Assembly: GCA_963921795.1 (NCBI GenBank)
Contig: OY997661.1
Location: forward strand, 42,425,466 to 42,489,465
DNA from: Nannobrachium achirus
Taxonomy: Eukaryota > Chordata > Actinopteri > Myctophiformes > Myctophidae
Direction of reading: 5' to 3'
Length of the DNA: 64,000 nt
The notes under the pieces are model-generated. The model was given only the letters and a program-made list of their open reading frames with translations. It searched no databases and was not told the origin of the DNA. A program made the position numbers and the translations under genes. Below are positions 54,678 to 64,000 of this stretch, piece after piece (within the stretch, counting starts at the first letter, position 1; each line of letters begins with the position of its first letter).

Positions 54678-55300
54678 GAGAGAGGGCGAGATCATTTAGC
54701 GACCTACAACCAGGTGGTCGGTAGTTTTCAGCGACTGGGTCGCTAAATCAACCGACCGGGGCGGTAAATTACCGACCGTGCCGCTAAATCAACCGACCGG
54801 GTTGCTAAATCGACCGACTGGGACGCTAAATCCACCGACCGGGACGCTAAATCCACGGACCGGGTCGCTAAATCCACCGACCGGGACGCTAAATCCACCG
54901 ACCTGGTAGGTAAATCCACCGACCGGGGTCGCTTATCCACCGACCACCGGGCTACTAACCCTAACCCTAACCCTAAACCTAAACTTAACCTCAGTAACCT
55001 TACCTCAGTAACTAACCTGCCGACGCAACCTCCCGACCGGGTCGCGCCGACCGAGTCGCTAAATCGACCGACCAGGGCGCAAAATCTTCTGACCGGGTCG
55101 CTAGATCTACCAACCGGGTCGCTAAATCTACCAACCTAAAACTGCAGGCCGGTCGGTAGATTTAGCGACCCGGTCGGTCGATTTAGCAGCACGGTCGGTG
55201 ATTTACCGGCCCGGTCGGTTAATTTAGCGACCCGGTCGCTGAAAACTACCGACCACGTTGCGACCCGGTTGTAGGTCGCTAAATGATCTCGCTCCTACTG
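54678..55300. mobile_element. Palindromic satellite-bearing element with 8-bp duplication
   Basis: GTATAATG at 54670-54677 is repeated at 55301-55308. The near-end blocks GAGATCATTTAGCGACC and GGTCGCTAAATGATCTC are inverted. Both halves are tandem variants of GACCGGGTCGCTAAATC and the centre (54953-55010) is CTAACC-type telomere-like repeat. The frame that reads RSVDLATRSVDLA reflects the repeat and is not a gene. Confidence 0.85.
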
Positions 55301-55634
55301 GTATAATGCCTGATGTTGGTATATGAATGACTTTGTAATAAGGGCCATTTGCCCACTTTCTTATGTGTCTCAATCATAATAATATCAGGCTAGCATGACG
55401 GCTTTCTTAAAAGCTACAAAGTGTAAAAAACAAAAAGGAAATGGTAACTTGCTTAGCATGATCTGGTGACCGTGAGGATGCAGAAAGGCTCGCCAGCATC
55501 AGCAGCATTTTAAAATAAGGTGCTGCTGAGCTGACAACCTTTGTCATCACCATGTCAGACATCAAGGCATGTGACAGGGGAAAAGGTCAGTGCAGCCGCT
55601 GCACATTAAACACTAATAAACAGACAGTAGGACT
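55301..55634. other. Intergenic, nothing recognised
   Basis: No repeat ends or exons beyond the flanking target duplication. Confidence 0.35.
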
Positions 55635-55665
55635 CAGGGACGTGCAGAGAATGTTAGAGAGGCAG

Positions 55666-56123
55666 TAGTCTCGCGTAGCCAGACAACTATTCCACAATCT
55701 CCGAATGCTATATAAGAGTCTGGAACGGCAGCTCCCGAACGGCGAGTATATCGGAAGTAGCCACTGCTGCACGGAACTGTAGTCCCCTGGTAGTCCCATT
55801 GGAAACATAACAGAAGCACACTCGCACAGACAGTAAGTCATTCGAGCGGCCTATTCTTGTAATGGGTGTATAGTTTAAGAAAACATTTGAAAACATCGTG
55901 GAAGTAACACCAACAACACCAGAGAAAGACGAAATAACGCCCCAAAAAATGTTGAAAGGAGACATAACGCTTCCAGTAGGACTTTGTTATTGTTACTGCA
56001 CCAAGGGAGCGGTTGCGTCACATCCGCTCTATCTCGCACTCATCGTATCTATTTCCGTGCCCCAGACTGTATGCCGGGAGCATTTGCAAATCGCGGAGGC
56101 AACAGTCTGGCCACGCGGGACTA
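55666..56123. mobile_element. Family T element with 9-bp duplication
   Basis: Ends TAGTCTCGCGTAGCCAGAC and GTCTGGCCACGCGGGACTA. GAGAGGCAG at 55657-55665 is repeated at 56124-56132; other family A copies show the single, uninterrupted GAGAGGCAGGGGC. A 9-bp duplication is typical of Mutator-like elements, but I cannot assign the superfamily. The copy beside rab9a is in the opposite orientation. Confidence 0.93.
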
Positions 56124-56170
56124 GAGAGGCAGGGGCTGACATTTCTAAAAGGGCCTTTTGGTGGAAATAT

Positions 56171-56234
56171 CGAAAATAGCAGACCTCCAAGCTCACTACG
56201 CGTCGCAGCAGAGCTTGGAGGTCGGCTATTTTCG
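56171..56234. repeat. Hairpin module in family A copy 4
   Basis: CGAAAATAGCAGACCTCCAAG pairs with CTTGGAGGTCGGCTATTTTCG around CGCGTCGCAGC; the right inner arm is partly lost. Confidence 0.9.
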
Positions 56235-56525
56235 GTGTTTGATACCACACTGAACTAAGCATAATCAAGTGAATACTGGAGATGTTAAGTGGTTAATCAG
56301 TCTAAACTAGTCCTTACCCGTTCAAAGATATGAGCTCCGAAATGATGTGCAGTGTGTGGGTTATGGGGTGTGCACTGTGCACACAGTATATGAGGGATGG
56401 AAAGTAACTTTCTGGTGCTTGCATGATAATAATGTAGGAGCATCAATGTAAGAAATACCCGTTTCGTTTAAAGGCTAAAGAGATACTGTGTACCGATCTA
56501 CATGACAACATCTGAAAGAGGGCCA

Positions 56526-56533
56526 GCCAACAC

Positions 56534-56613
<80 letters not shown>

Positions 56614-56636
56614 CACGCACACGCACACACACACAG
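56526..56636. repeat. (C)n then (CA)n
   Basis: About 25 C followed by about 85 bp of CA with a few CG steps. Confidence 0.95.
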
Positions 56637-57154
56637 AGCTGGTTAAACATGTTGCCCCATGCTAGATGCAGAATAGATATGCCTCATGCTAGATGCAGAA
56701 TAGATAGTAGTTACACCATAAAAATGCTAATATACAGCATATGATTTGTGAAAGTGACAAACGGGCTTCACAGTTATGTCAGGTGTGTTCATATGCTAAT
56801 GGTGATGCGATTTCAGATCAATTGCTCCAGCCACTGAGGAGAAACGCTCTGACAGACACTCAGACAGACAGACACTCAGACAGACAGACAGACACTCACT
56901 CAGACAGACATTCGCAAAATTATAGTATAGATGATTTATGAAAAATCTATATACATTTTTAACAAAAAGCTTTCTCGATTAATTGATAAAACCTACATGA
57001 GCAGAAGTCGGTTATTGGTTCTAAATATCGGTTTCGACATGTTTTCAGTTAATTGCCCATACAGCCCGAACAAGCAGCCAATTTAAAAATGAAAACAAGA
57101 TCATAGCTGGTCTAAACCCTGAAAACTATGATACAATATCAGATCCTGTATTGA
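56637..57154. other. Intergenic with a (CAGA)n-rich patch
   Basis: At 56850-56915 CAGACAGACACTC words end in CATTCGCAAAATTATAG, which resembles the decayed 3' end of the A^T-inserting elements. A direct repeat of CATGCTAGATGCAGAATAGA occurs at 56660-56710. Confidence 0.45.
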
Positions 57155-57869
57155 CCAGTAAGACTCCCTAATCGGGAGATAAGCGACCGTAGGTCACATG
57201 TACACACAAAGAGGGCTGTAACTGCCATTGGTTCCTAGTTGTGTGGGCAATGTGTAGACATACTGTGTACCGATGTGCGTGATTTTAGGGCAAAATCTGT
57301 AGGAGCAGTGTCCAAAAATGTGTTTTGCAAGAATCTGCCTCATGGTGGCGCTAGAAGAGGGCCATGTGAGAAATGAGGGGTGGGGTCTCCGCGTTGCCTT
57401 GGCGGACGAATAGGTACCGGCCCCGGCTCTCCCGGACGCTCCTAGCCCGAGTTACGGCATTTTATGTGAGCTGCAGTGGAGGGGGTCCTCCACTGGGGGC
57501 GCCACCACTTTGGCATCCGTTCTGGAGCACCAGGAGTCGGTGGTCCCCGGGAATTCCCTGTGAGCAGCCATGTTGGAGTGGTCATTTGGTCATTTTTGCA
57601 CATTTGGTCTTTTTTTACATCTGGGGGTCCCCCAGGGACCTGGGGGTCCCTGGATCTCCGGGGGTCCTTGGAGGTTGTAGTTTGGCAGCCAAGGAGCGTG
57701 TGTGAAAAATTTGGCATGGATCGGGGCAACGGTTGCGGAGATATGAGCAGGGCAATAGTGTGACGTGTGAGGTGTGACAGACAGACGGACAGACTGACTG
57801 ACTGACTGACTGACGGACTCACTCACAGTTTGTGCAGGTTTTGATAGTAAGTGCGACCTACGGTCGCAA
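57155..57869 (+). mobile_element. A^T-inserting element, L type, copy 1
   Basis: Starts CCAGTAAGACTCCCTAATCG after A57154 and ends GCGACCTACGGTCGCAA before T57870. The 5' end folds as CTCCC-TAATC-GGGAG, the 3' end as GCGACC-TAC-GGTCGC. It contains GAC-type tetranucleotide repeats near 57780-57810. Length 715 bp, almost equal to copy 2. Open frames mirror GGGGGTCCC-rich sequence and resemble no known protein. Confidence 0.85.
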
Positions 57870-57956
57870 TTAGCGGATGATGGATTATCAATATTTCATC
57901 CACAGATGGCCACGGACACGCCTTGACATTGCTCTGAAGGATGTGACTGCACTGAT

Positions 57957-58539
57957 CAGGGACGTGCTGGCCATTGGGAAAAGCGGGACAACTCCCGAAC
58001 GGCCGGTTCATTCCCGGCCGGTCCAGGCCGGCCATTAGGAAAAAAAAATTAAATAAAATGTCGGCCTTCGCCTTCGCACCAACAAAGTAAATCGTCACTG
58101 TCGGGCAGAAACCTCGTATCTCCAAGTTTTGAATTTATACATTTTTTCGCAAAGCAAAGCCCTGCTTCATCATACAAGGCCGTCGCACCAAAGTAGTGAA
58201 AACAGCCGATCTACAAGCACACAACGCCTCTGTGTGCTACAAGCACACAACGCCTCGCCTCGCGGTGCGAGGCGTTGTGTGCTTGTAGATCGGCTGTTTT
58301 CAATAGTTTAAATCACTTTTAAAATGATAAATACAAAACAAACGGTTTTGGACATACAAGGTTTCCACCCGACAATGACGACATATAACTCATGTAATTG
58401 GCCCACTGGCTTGTCACTTTGTCACAAATCTTTGAGTAGCAGCAGCAGCGCTATAGAGAGAGATCTCTCTCTATAGCGTGCAATGAGGGCCTCTACAACT
58501 CTTTTTCCCGGGCTGAATCAGGGGCCCAGCACGTCCCTG
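57957..58539. mobile_element. hAT-like element, family B copy 3, reversed
   Basis: Ends CAGGGACGTGCTGGCC and GGGCCCAGCACGTCCCTG with a perfect duplication, GCACTGAT, at 57949-57956 and 58540-58547. It includes full family K sequence from about 58090 to 58382 around a hairpin (58194-58306) in which part of the left arm is duplicated. A palindrome, AGAGAGATCTCTCT, lies near 58456. Confidence 0.94.
58194..58306. repeat. Hairpin module, K type, with duplicated left arm
   Basis: TAGTGAAAACAGCCGATCTAC is followed by ACAAGCACACAACGCCTC twice, then the full right arm. The duplicate suggests slippage or template switching within the left arm. Confidence 0.9.
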
Positions 58540-58733
58540 GCACTGATCCATGGCAGGCACCCCAGCATATGTCCCTGCGGTTGGACAGGACAATTAAAGT
58601 ACATTGATTCATCACATTTGTTGTTCCCATGCACTCAACCCCCATCTGAACACATGCTCGGGCCTTATGGGAAATCCACCCCCAGTGGCCGCAAATAACC
58701 ACATCCTCCCACGTTGGTAAACCCCCTTACTAC

Positions 58734-59187
58734 CAGGCACGTGCACACATAGACATCAAAGGGGGCTTGAGCCCGTGCCCCTTTATCCGTCTGCAAAAAG
58801 TGCCCTCTCCATCCAGACCATGAATGCAGTTTTTACTACGGTTAAAAAAATGCAAATGCCCTCTTTCCATGCCATACTTGAAAGCAGCATCCAAGAGAAT
58901 TGCCTTGTCCAAACTCTCCTGAACTTGAATGCAGTATCTTATTTTGAAAGAATTGCCCTCTGTGTAGAAATCCATGCCGTTACGTTAATACGCCACATCT
59001 CCAGTATTCACTTGATTATGCTTAGTTCAGTGTGTCAAGCACTGAAAATAGCAGACCTCCAAGCTCACAACGAGTCGCGCTGCGACGCATTGTGAGCTTG
59101 GAGGTCTGCTATTTTTCGATATTTCCACCAAAAGGCCCTTTTAGAAATGTCAGCCCCTGCCTCTCTAATATTCTCTGCGGGTCCCTG
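58734..59187. mobile_element. hAT-like element, family A copy 5, reversed
   Basis: Ends CAGGCACGTGCACACATAG and ATTCTCTGCGGGTCCCTG with the full family interior. The hairpin at 59044-59117 is intact. No clear target duplication. Confidence 0.87.
59044..59117. repeat. Hairpin module in family A copy 5, intact
   Basis: GAAAATAGCAGACCTCCAAG pairs with CTTGGAGGTCTGCTATTTTTC around CACAACGAGTCGC and its near complement. Confidence 0.93.
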
Positions 59188-59621
59188 CTCAACATACGGT
59201 TCGGGGCCCGCCAGGGTATGAAACAAATGGAACAGTCAGCTGGTTCCCTTTGCACATTCTCTGAATTCTAGACGGGTAAAGGTACCATTTGGACCCCCTG
59301 GTGGTCCACGGACCTGATGTTCAGAACCAGTGCCCTCCGTGACCGGAGAAGATGCCGTTCTATTGTACTCGTCGGTGATGTCTGTGCGCACGACTTTGGA
59401 TTTTAAATCTACGTCACCACAGTTGTTTAGACTCAGAATATCGTCTTACACCGACCAGAAAATGTCCTCACTCCTAACACATGTACATTCCCGAGTGTTC
59501 ATTGAACTCAAAGTGGCTCAACCAGATTATCGTCACTGTCGGGCAGAAGTTTTTTTCCACAAAAGTTTTTTTTTCCGCAAAGTAAAGCCCTGCTTCATCA
59601 TACAAGGCCGTCTCACAAAGG

Positions 59622-59702
59622 TAGTGAAAACAGCCGATCTACAAGCACACAACGCCTCGTGGTGCGAGGCGTTGTGTGCTTGTAGATCGGCTGTTTTCAC
59701 TA
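59622..59702. repeat. Hairpin module, K type, almost perfect
   Basis: TAGTGAAAACAGCCGATCTAC pairs perfectly with its complement; inner arms GCACACAACGCCTCG likewise. Confidence 0.95.
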
Positions 59703-59721
59703 GTTTAAATCATTTTTAAAA

Positions 59722-60439
59722 CCAGTAAGACTCCCTAATCGGGAGATAAGCGACCGTAGGTCACTTATCTCCACAAATAGGGCAAAAATGTGTTTTGCCA
59801 AAATCTTCCTGATCCATGTTGATGACATGAGTGTAGACATACTGTGTAGTGATTTTCGTGATTTTAGGGCAAAATCTGTAGGAGCAGTGTCCAAAAATGT
59901 GTTTTTAAAAATCGGCCTCATGGTGGCGCTAGAAGAGGGCCATGTGAGAAATGAGGGGTGGGGTCTCCGCGCCGGCAAGGCGGACGAATAGGTACCGGCC
60001 CCGGCTGTCCCGGTCGCTCCTAGCCGGAGTTACGGCATTTTATGTGAGCTGCAGTGTAGGGGGTCCTCCACTGGGGGCGCCACCACTTTTGCATCCGTTC
60101 TGGAGCACCAGGAGTGGGTGGTCCCCGGGAATTCCCCGTGAGCAGCCCCGTTGGGGTGGTCATTTGGTCAGTTTAGCACATTTGGTCATTTTTTACATCT
60201 GGGGGTCCCCCAGGGACCTGGGGGTCCCTGGAGCTCCGGGGGTCCTTGGAGGTTGTAGTTTGGCAGGTAAGGAACGTGTGTGCAAAATTTGGCATGGATC
60301 GGGGCAACGGTTGCGGAGATATGAGCAGGGCAAGAGTGTGACGTGTGAGGTTTGACAGACAGACGGAGGGACGGACGGACGGACAGAGTTACTTACACTT
60401 TGTGCAGGGTTTGATAGTAAATGCGACCTACGGTCGCAA
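59722..60439 (+). mobile_element. A^T-inserting element, L type, copy 2
   Basis: Same 5' start (CCAGTAAGACTCCC) and 3' end (GGTCGCAA) as copy 1, 718 bp. The empty site is known from other K copies, so the insertion gained no duplicated bases and fell between A and T. Internal sequence matches copy 1 closely except near the 5' end. Confidence 0.93.
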
Positions 60440-60684
60440 TGATAAATGCAAATCGAAGAGTTTTCCACCCGACAGCGACGTTATACTGTACGCCCCTTGG
60501 TAAAACTTGGTAAAACTTCAAATATTGTTAATCACCTTTATCTGTTACAATTGCGCTCTGTGATCGAGTAACCGGAAGTAGAGATTCCATTCGCTCTCTT
60601 TGTATTGTCAAATGTGTCTTTTGCCTGTATCACATTCTGCCATTGTTGGCAATGGTAACACTGCTTGCGTCATACAGTTATTCA

Positions 60685-60968
60685 GTGGTGTAAAGTAACT
60701 ATGTACATTTACTCAAGTACTGTACTTAAGTACACTTTTGAGGTGTTTGTACTTTACCTGAGTGTTTCCAATTTCCAATACTTTTACTTCTACTCCACTA
60801 CATCTGGGATCCAAATATTGTACTTTTACTCCACTACATTTTATTTGAAAACTTGAGTCACTTTGCAGATATAAATGATTATATTATAAAACATACATTA
60901 ATCCAATTTTGCCCTATTTTTTACCTTAGCTATTTGAAAATAGCCGATCTACAAGCTCACAACATCAC
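60685..60968. mobile_element. Family I copy 7, broken in the hairpin
   Basis: Begins CAGTGGTGTAAAGTAACTATG and follows the family to TTTGAAAATAGCCGATCTAC and GCTCACAAC, where it ends. The right hairpin arm and the right half are missing. Confidence 0.82.
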
Positions 60969-61095
60969 GAATTCCCTGATCTCTGCCACAGGCCACAGCT
61001 GTAAATTAAGACTCCCATAAACTCGTAACGTACGCCACAATCTTCACTTAAACTCTGACCTCGCACGGAACCGAAACAGCAAGTGGGCTGTCTAG

Positions 61096-62533
61096 TAGGG
61101 ATGCGAAGATATACCGGTACGGATCGTAATCGCGATACAAACGTCCGCGATACGGCTGAATCGGTTCATTCAGTGTGTACCGGTACAATAGACGGCCGAA
61201 ATCGTGATGGATCGTACCATGAGTGTCTGGATCGGTACATTCCGCGGTTGTATCGGTTCTTCCATATAGTATTTCATTCTATCCTGTGTTTCCGAGGCTC
61301 CATGAATGCACCATCATCAGCGTTCAGCCCCCTCCCCAAAAGCCAGTCTTTAACGCGAGCTGCGACTCGGACAGACGGACAACATCTGCTGCATGCAGGC
61401 AACCACTCCAACCAGGGAGACAGACAGTGCAGCGAAATGCGAGTGAATCAACACAGACGAACTAGCAGCCCCACGGGTTAAAAAGATGCAAGATTAGTAG
61501 TATAGTACTTAGCTTTATAACATCCAAGTCAGCTGCGCTGATTGTTGTCACAGAGTAGCACAGGCTGATCGAGTGATATGTAATCAACAGCCGTTTCTTA
61601 GCGAATCTCCGACGGACAATTGATTGAGATCATCTTCTGCGCTGCGCTATATTAACTGCACACACACAACAACAATGTTGCTGGGTGTTGTAGGACTACT
61701 GCTTGCGTTTAAAACAAAGTATTTGTCACTGTTCTACAACTTTCCTGTGTGTTGATGCAAGCAACTCTCACTTTCTCTGCTGCTAGTTCTGCTCTGGGAA
61801 AGAAGCCTAATTTATACATCGCAGTACAAGGGTGTCACACCTAAAATAGCAGACCTACAAGCTCACAATGCGTCGTGGATGCGACGCGCTGTGAGCTTGT
61901 AGGTCTGTTTTAAAACATTTTGGCTATAAAAATTGCATAATCCTGGATATAATATAATATAATATAATATAATATAATATAATATAATAATACAAACCAG
62001 GGAGGGTTTTTCAGGTCAAGGACCCCTTAGCTCAGACAGAGATCAAGCAGGGACCCTCACTGTAGGCTAGGCATTATAGCCTACTGTATCACACAAATAT
62101 TTGGCAGGCCCCCTGTAATAACCCTGGATTGGGGTCCCTGACTCCCAGTTGAAGACATATAGGCCTACTAATAATGACATAGGCCTTCTATATGATTAGT
62201 TATCAAACAATTCTACAATAGCCAGCAGCTTTGTGTTCTCCCAGAATACTATAGGCCTATGTTGGGTTGTTAGACAGAGCCTAGTACTACAGTGAAACAA
62301 TAAATTGCCTTGAATTTAAATTTCATACATTTTTAGTCGCTATGTTTTGTAAATTTTGGGATTTGGGCTTGAATCGTGGTGAATCGTGAATCGTATCGAA
62401 TCGTATCGGAAACAGGGGTGGATCGCGATGTATCGTATCGGCAGGATTTCAATGTATCGCAATTATATCGTATCGCTGGCAGTGTATCGAGGTCCGTATC
62501 GTATCGCCTCAGTGGTCGAGATTCGCATCCCTA
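61096..62533. mobile_element. hAT-like element, TAGGGATGCGAA ends
   Basis: Ends TAGGGATGCGAAGATA and GAGATTCGCATCCCTA with a perfect duplication, CTGTCTAG, at 61088-61095 and 62534-62541. Both ends are rich in ATCGTATCG words. Inside are a hairpin module (61842-61913), a (TATAA)n tract (61951-61990) and a reversed family C fragment (61998-62156). No transposase recognised, although it is the longest simple hAT-like copy here. Confidence 0.92.
61842..61913. repeat. Hairpin module in the TAGGGATGCG element
   Basis: AAAATAGCAGACCTACAAGC pairs with GCTTGTAGGTCTGTTTT. Both arms have ACCTAC and GTAGGT, intermediate between the GATCTAC and GACCTCC variants. Confidence 0.92.
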
Positions 62534-62839
62534 CTGTCTAGGTCAGAGCACACCAGGAAGTAATAACTGGTGTGTGCATATGTACAATATCTACTTATAT
62601 GACTGGGTGTAGACAGGTGTTATCAATAAAGATAAGGATAAGACCTCAGACAGGAGTGTTTTGTTTGATAAGGTGGTGACCTACGTGTTAACATGTGCAT
62701 TGCGACACAGTAACAGAAGGGGGAGTTTCGAAAAATATCGTCGCTGTCGGGCAGAAACCTCGTATCTCCAAGTTTCAAACGTGTACATTTTTTCGCGAAG
62801 CAAAGCCCTGCTTCACCATACAAGGCCGCCGCACAAAAG

Positions 62840-62920
62840 TAGTGAAGACAGCAGATCTACAAGCACACAACGCCTCGCACCGCGAGGCGTTGTGTGCTTG
62901 TAGATCGGCTGTTTTCACTA
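62840..62920. repeat. Hairpin module, K type
   Basis: TAGTGAAGACAGCAGATCTAC pairs with GTAGATCGGCTGTTTTCACTA; inner arms intact. Confidence 0.93.
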
Positions 62921-62948
62921 GTTTAAATCATTTTTAAAATGATAAATA

Positions 62949-63140
62949 CCAGTAAGACTCCCTAATCGGGAGATAAGCGACCGTCAGGTCACATGTATGA
63001 TCGGCTACTTTTGACTATTCTCCCATATTTTTTTCCTGGCGGCCGGGGTTCCGCGGGGGTCCCCGGCGTTGGCGGCCCCGTCTCTCCCGGTCGCTGGGGG
63101 GCCGAGTTACGGCCTTTTTAGCATGCTGCTGTGGCGGGGG
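62949..63140 (+). mobile_element. A^T-inserting element, L type, copy 3, 5' part only
   Basis: CCAGTAAGACTCCCTAATCG and GGGAGATAAGCGACCGT follow an A. The rest diverges, and the 3' hairpin is missing where K sequence resumes. Confidence 0.75.
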
Positions 63141-63362
63141 TCCGCGGTTTTTGGACATACAAGGTTTCCAACCGACAACGACGATATGGATTTGCTCACT
63201 ACCTCAGAAGGCCTGTGTTCCATTTCTTACAGACAGACTGATCTCAAGTCTGTTATCAGTCCACAGATATGACTCTCTAACCTCAATCCATTGTGAGGAA
63301 TGAATATCAGCACGTCGTAAAGTCCAGAGGGTTAACTTCAGTTTGAAAGTGTACATCTGGAC

Positions 63363-63775
63363 CAGGCACGTGCACACATCAAAGGGGGCTTGAGCCCCTG
63401 CCCTTTTATCTGTCAAAGTAAAAAGTGCCTCTCCAGACCATGAATGCAGTTTTTACTATGGTGAAAGAAATGCAAATGCCCTCTTTCCATGCCATACCTG
63501 AAGGCAGCATTCCAGAGAATACTCTTGTCCAAACTCTCCTGAACTTGAATGCAACATCTTATGTTGAAAGAATTGTCCTCTGTATATAAATCCATGCTGT
63601 TACGCCACATCTCCAGTATTCACTTGCTTATGCTTAGTTCAGTGTGGTATGAAGCACCAACGTGTCGCGCTGTGACGCGTTGTGAGCTTGGAGGTCTGCT
63701 ATTTTCGATATTTCCACCAAAAGGCCTTTTTAGAAATGTCAGCCCCTGCCTCTCTAACATTCTCTGCACGTCCCT
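63363..63775. mobile_element. hAT-like element, family A copy 6, reversed
   Basis: Ends CAGGCACGTGCACACATC and TTCTCTGCACGTCCCTG. Flanks ATCTGGAC and ACCTGGAC match at seven of eight bases. Only the right hairpin arm is present (from GTGTCGCGCTGTGACGCG at about 63661). Confidence 0.87.
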
Positions 63776-64000
63776 GACCTGGACCTTTCTGGGTCCATGT
63801 TTGTTAGAGATATACGTACAAATCCAAATATCACAATAGTTTTGACCAAATACCTCAATATTGATATTGTGACGATAGTCATGGGATGACTTCACAAAAT
63901 ATTTACTCAATGAGTCAGTAATGCCTACGCGATGACTAAGCCTGAGCCTTTGCAAAATAAGGGGTAAGGGCTATTAATAGAACAGTGGGATATGTTGAGA
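63776..64000. other. Intergenic, window end
   Basis: TTGATATTGTGACGATAG-type words hint at a family G-like interior, but no terminus is present. Confidence 0.3.

Larger units (their letters stand above)
55635..56290. mobile_element. Family A copy 4, interrupted by element T
   Basis: Starts CAGGGACGTGCAGAGAATG, is split by T at 55666-56123, and resumes GAGAGGCAGGGGCTGAC through a hairpin (56171-56234) to about 56290, where the remaining half is missing. Confidence 0.85.
59527..60482. mobile_element. Family K element interrupted by L copy 2
   Basis: From ATCGTCACTGTCGGGCAG to TTTTCCACCCGACAGCGACG. The central hairpin (59622-59702) is intact. The L element at 59722-60439 splits TTTTAAAA from TGATAAAT, which are contiguous in K copies at 18320 and 58321. 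Confidence 0.85.
62739..63185. mobile_element. Family K copy interrupted by a truncated L element
   Basis: CGTCGCTGTCGGGCAGAAAC to CCAACCGACAACGACG. A K hairpin lies at 62840-62920. From 62949 to about 63140 L-type sequence starts CCAGTAAGACTCCC and lacks its 3' end. Confidence 0.82.

Noticed and set aside
54743-54940. A repetitive RSVDLATRSVDLA open frame
   Set aside because: It follows a 21-bp satellite unit inside a palindromic transposon. The length of the unit is a multiple of three, so it stays open by chance.
54953-55010. An internal telomere repeat as a chromosome fusion scar
   Set aside because: It sits in the middle of a palindromic element with its own target duplication, so it was brought in by the transposon.

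Overview
The window is vertebrate nuclear DNA, almost certainly from a ray-finned (teleost) fish. The evidence is short GC-rich coding exons with canonical GT/AG splice sites in AT-rich surroundings, fish-type tRNA-derived SINE and LINE tails, dozens of short non-autonomous DNA transposons, and very long (CA/GT)n microsatellites. The species cannot be named from the sequence alone.

Three host genes are supported. (1) gpm6b (+ strand): the last three coding exons at 4590-4663, 5273-5338 and 7063-7215, followed by a long 3' UTR. Positions 1-4589 are therefore intronic. (2) rab9a (- strand, 25177-25788): an intact single-exon late-endosomal Rab GTPase. (3) tceanc (- strand, 39939-41021): an intact single-coding-exon TFIIS-like protein. 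The three lie together on human Xp22.2, and their convergent arrangement (gpm6b facing rab9a and tceanc) agrees with the human order. OFD1 and TRAPPC2, which lie between GPM6B and RAB9A in human, were not seen in the 18 kb between them here.

The rest is a dense and deeply nested mosaic of small DNA transposons. Working family labels used below, by their ends: A (CAGGGACGTGCAG), B (CAGGGACGTGCTGG), C (CAGGGGTCTTCAAC), D (CAGTGGTTCTCAAC), E (CAGTGGTGCTCAAAC), F (CAGGGGCGTCACA), G (TAGGGATGGGAC), H (CAGTGTTG), I (CAGTGGTGGAAA), J (GGGCAACTGG), K (CGTCGTTGTCGGG), P and Q (TTAA-flanked), R and N (long palindromes), T (TAGTCTCGCG, 9-bp target duplication) and L/M (no target duplication, inserted between A and T). 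Many A-J copies have perfect 8-bp target duplications, which fits hAT-type transposition.

Two patterns stand out. First, a palindromic hairpin module (core GATCTACAAGCTCACAACG and its complement, bounded by AAAATAGC/GCTATTTT) occurs about 50 times, inside at least ten otherwise unrelated element families. Its arms covary, its outermost stem is family-specific, and many elements are broken exactly at it. Second, the L/M elements insert between A and T without target duplication, share conserved 5' and 3' hairpin ends and carry an internal (GACA)n tract. They resemble Helitrons in target choice but lack canonical Helitron ends.

Layout: 1-7215 gpm6b introns and exons with nested transposons; 7216-~10130 probable gpm6b 3' UTR with two insertions; 10.4-24.6 kb transposon mosaic; 24.7-25.9 kb T element abutting rab9a; 25.9-39.9 kb mosaic; 39.9-41.0 kb tceanc; 41.0-64.0 kb mosaic with no recognisable host gene.
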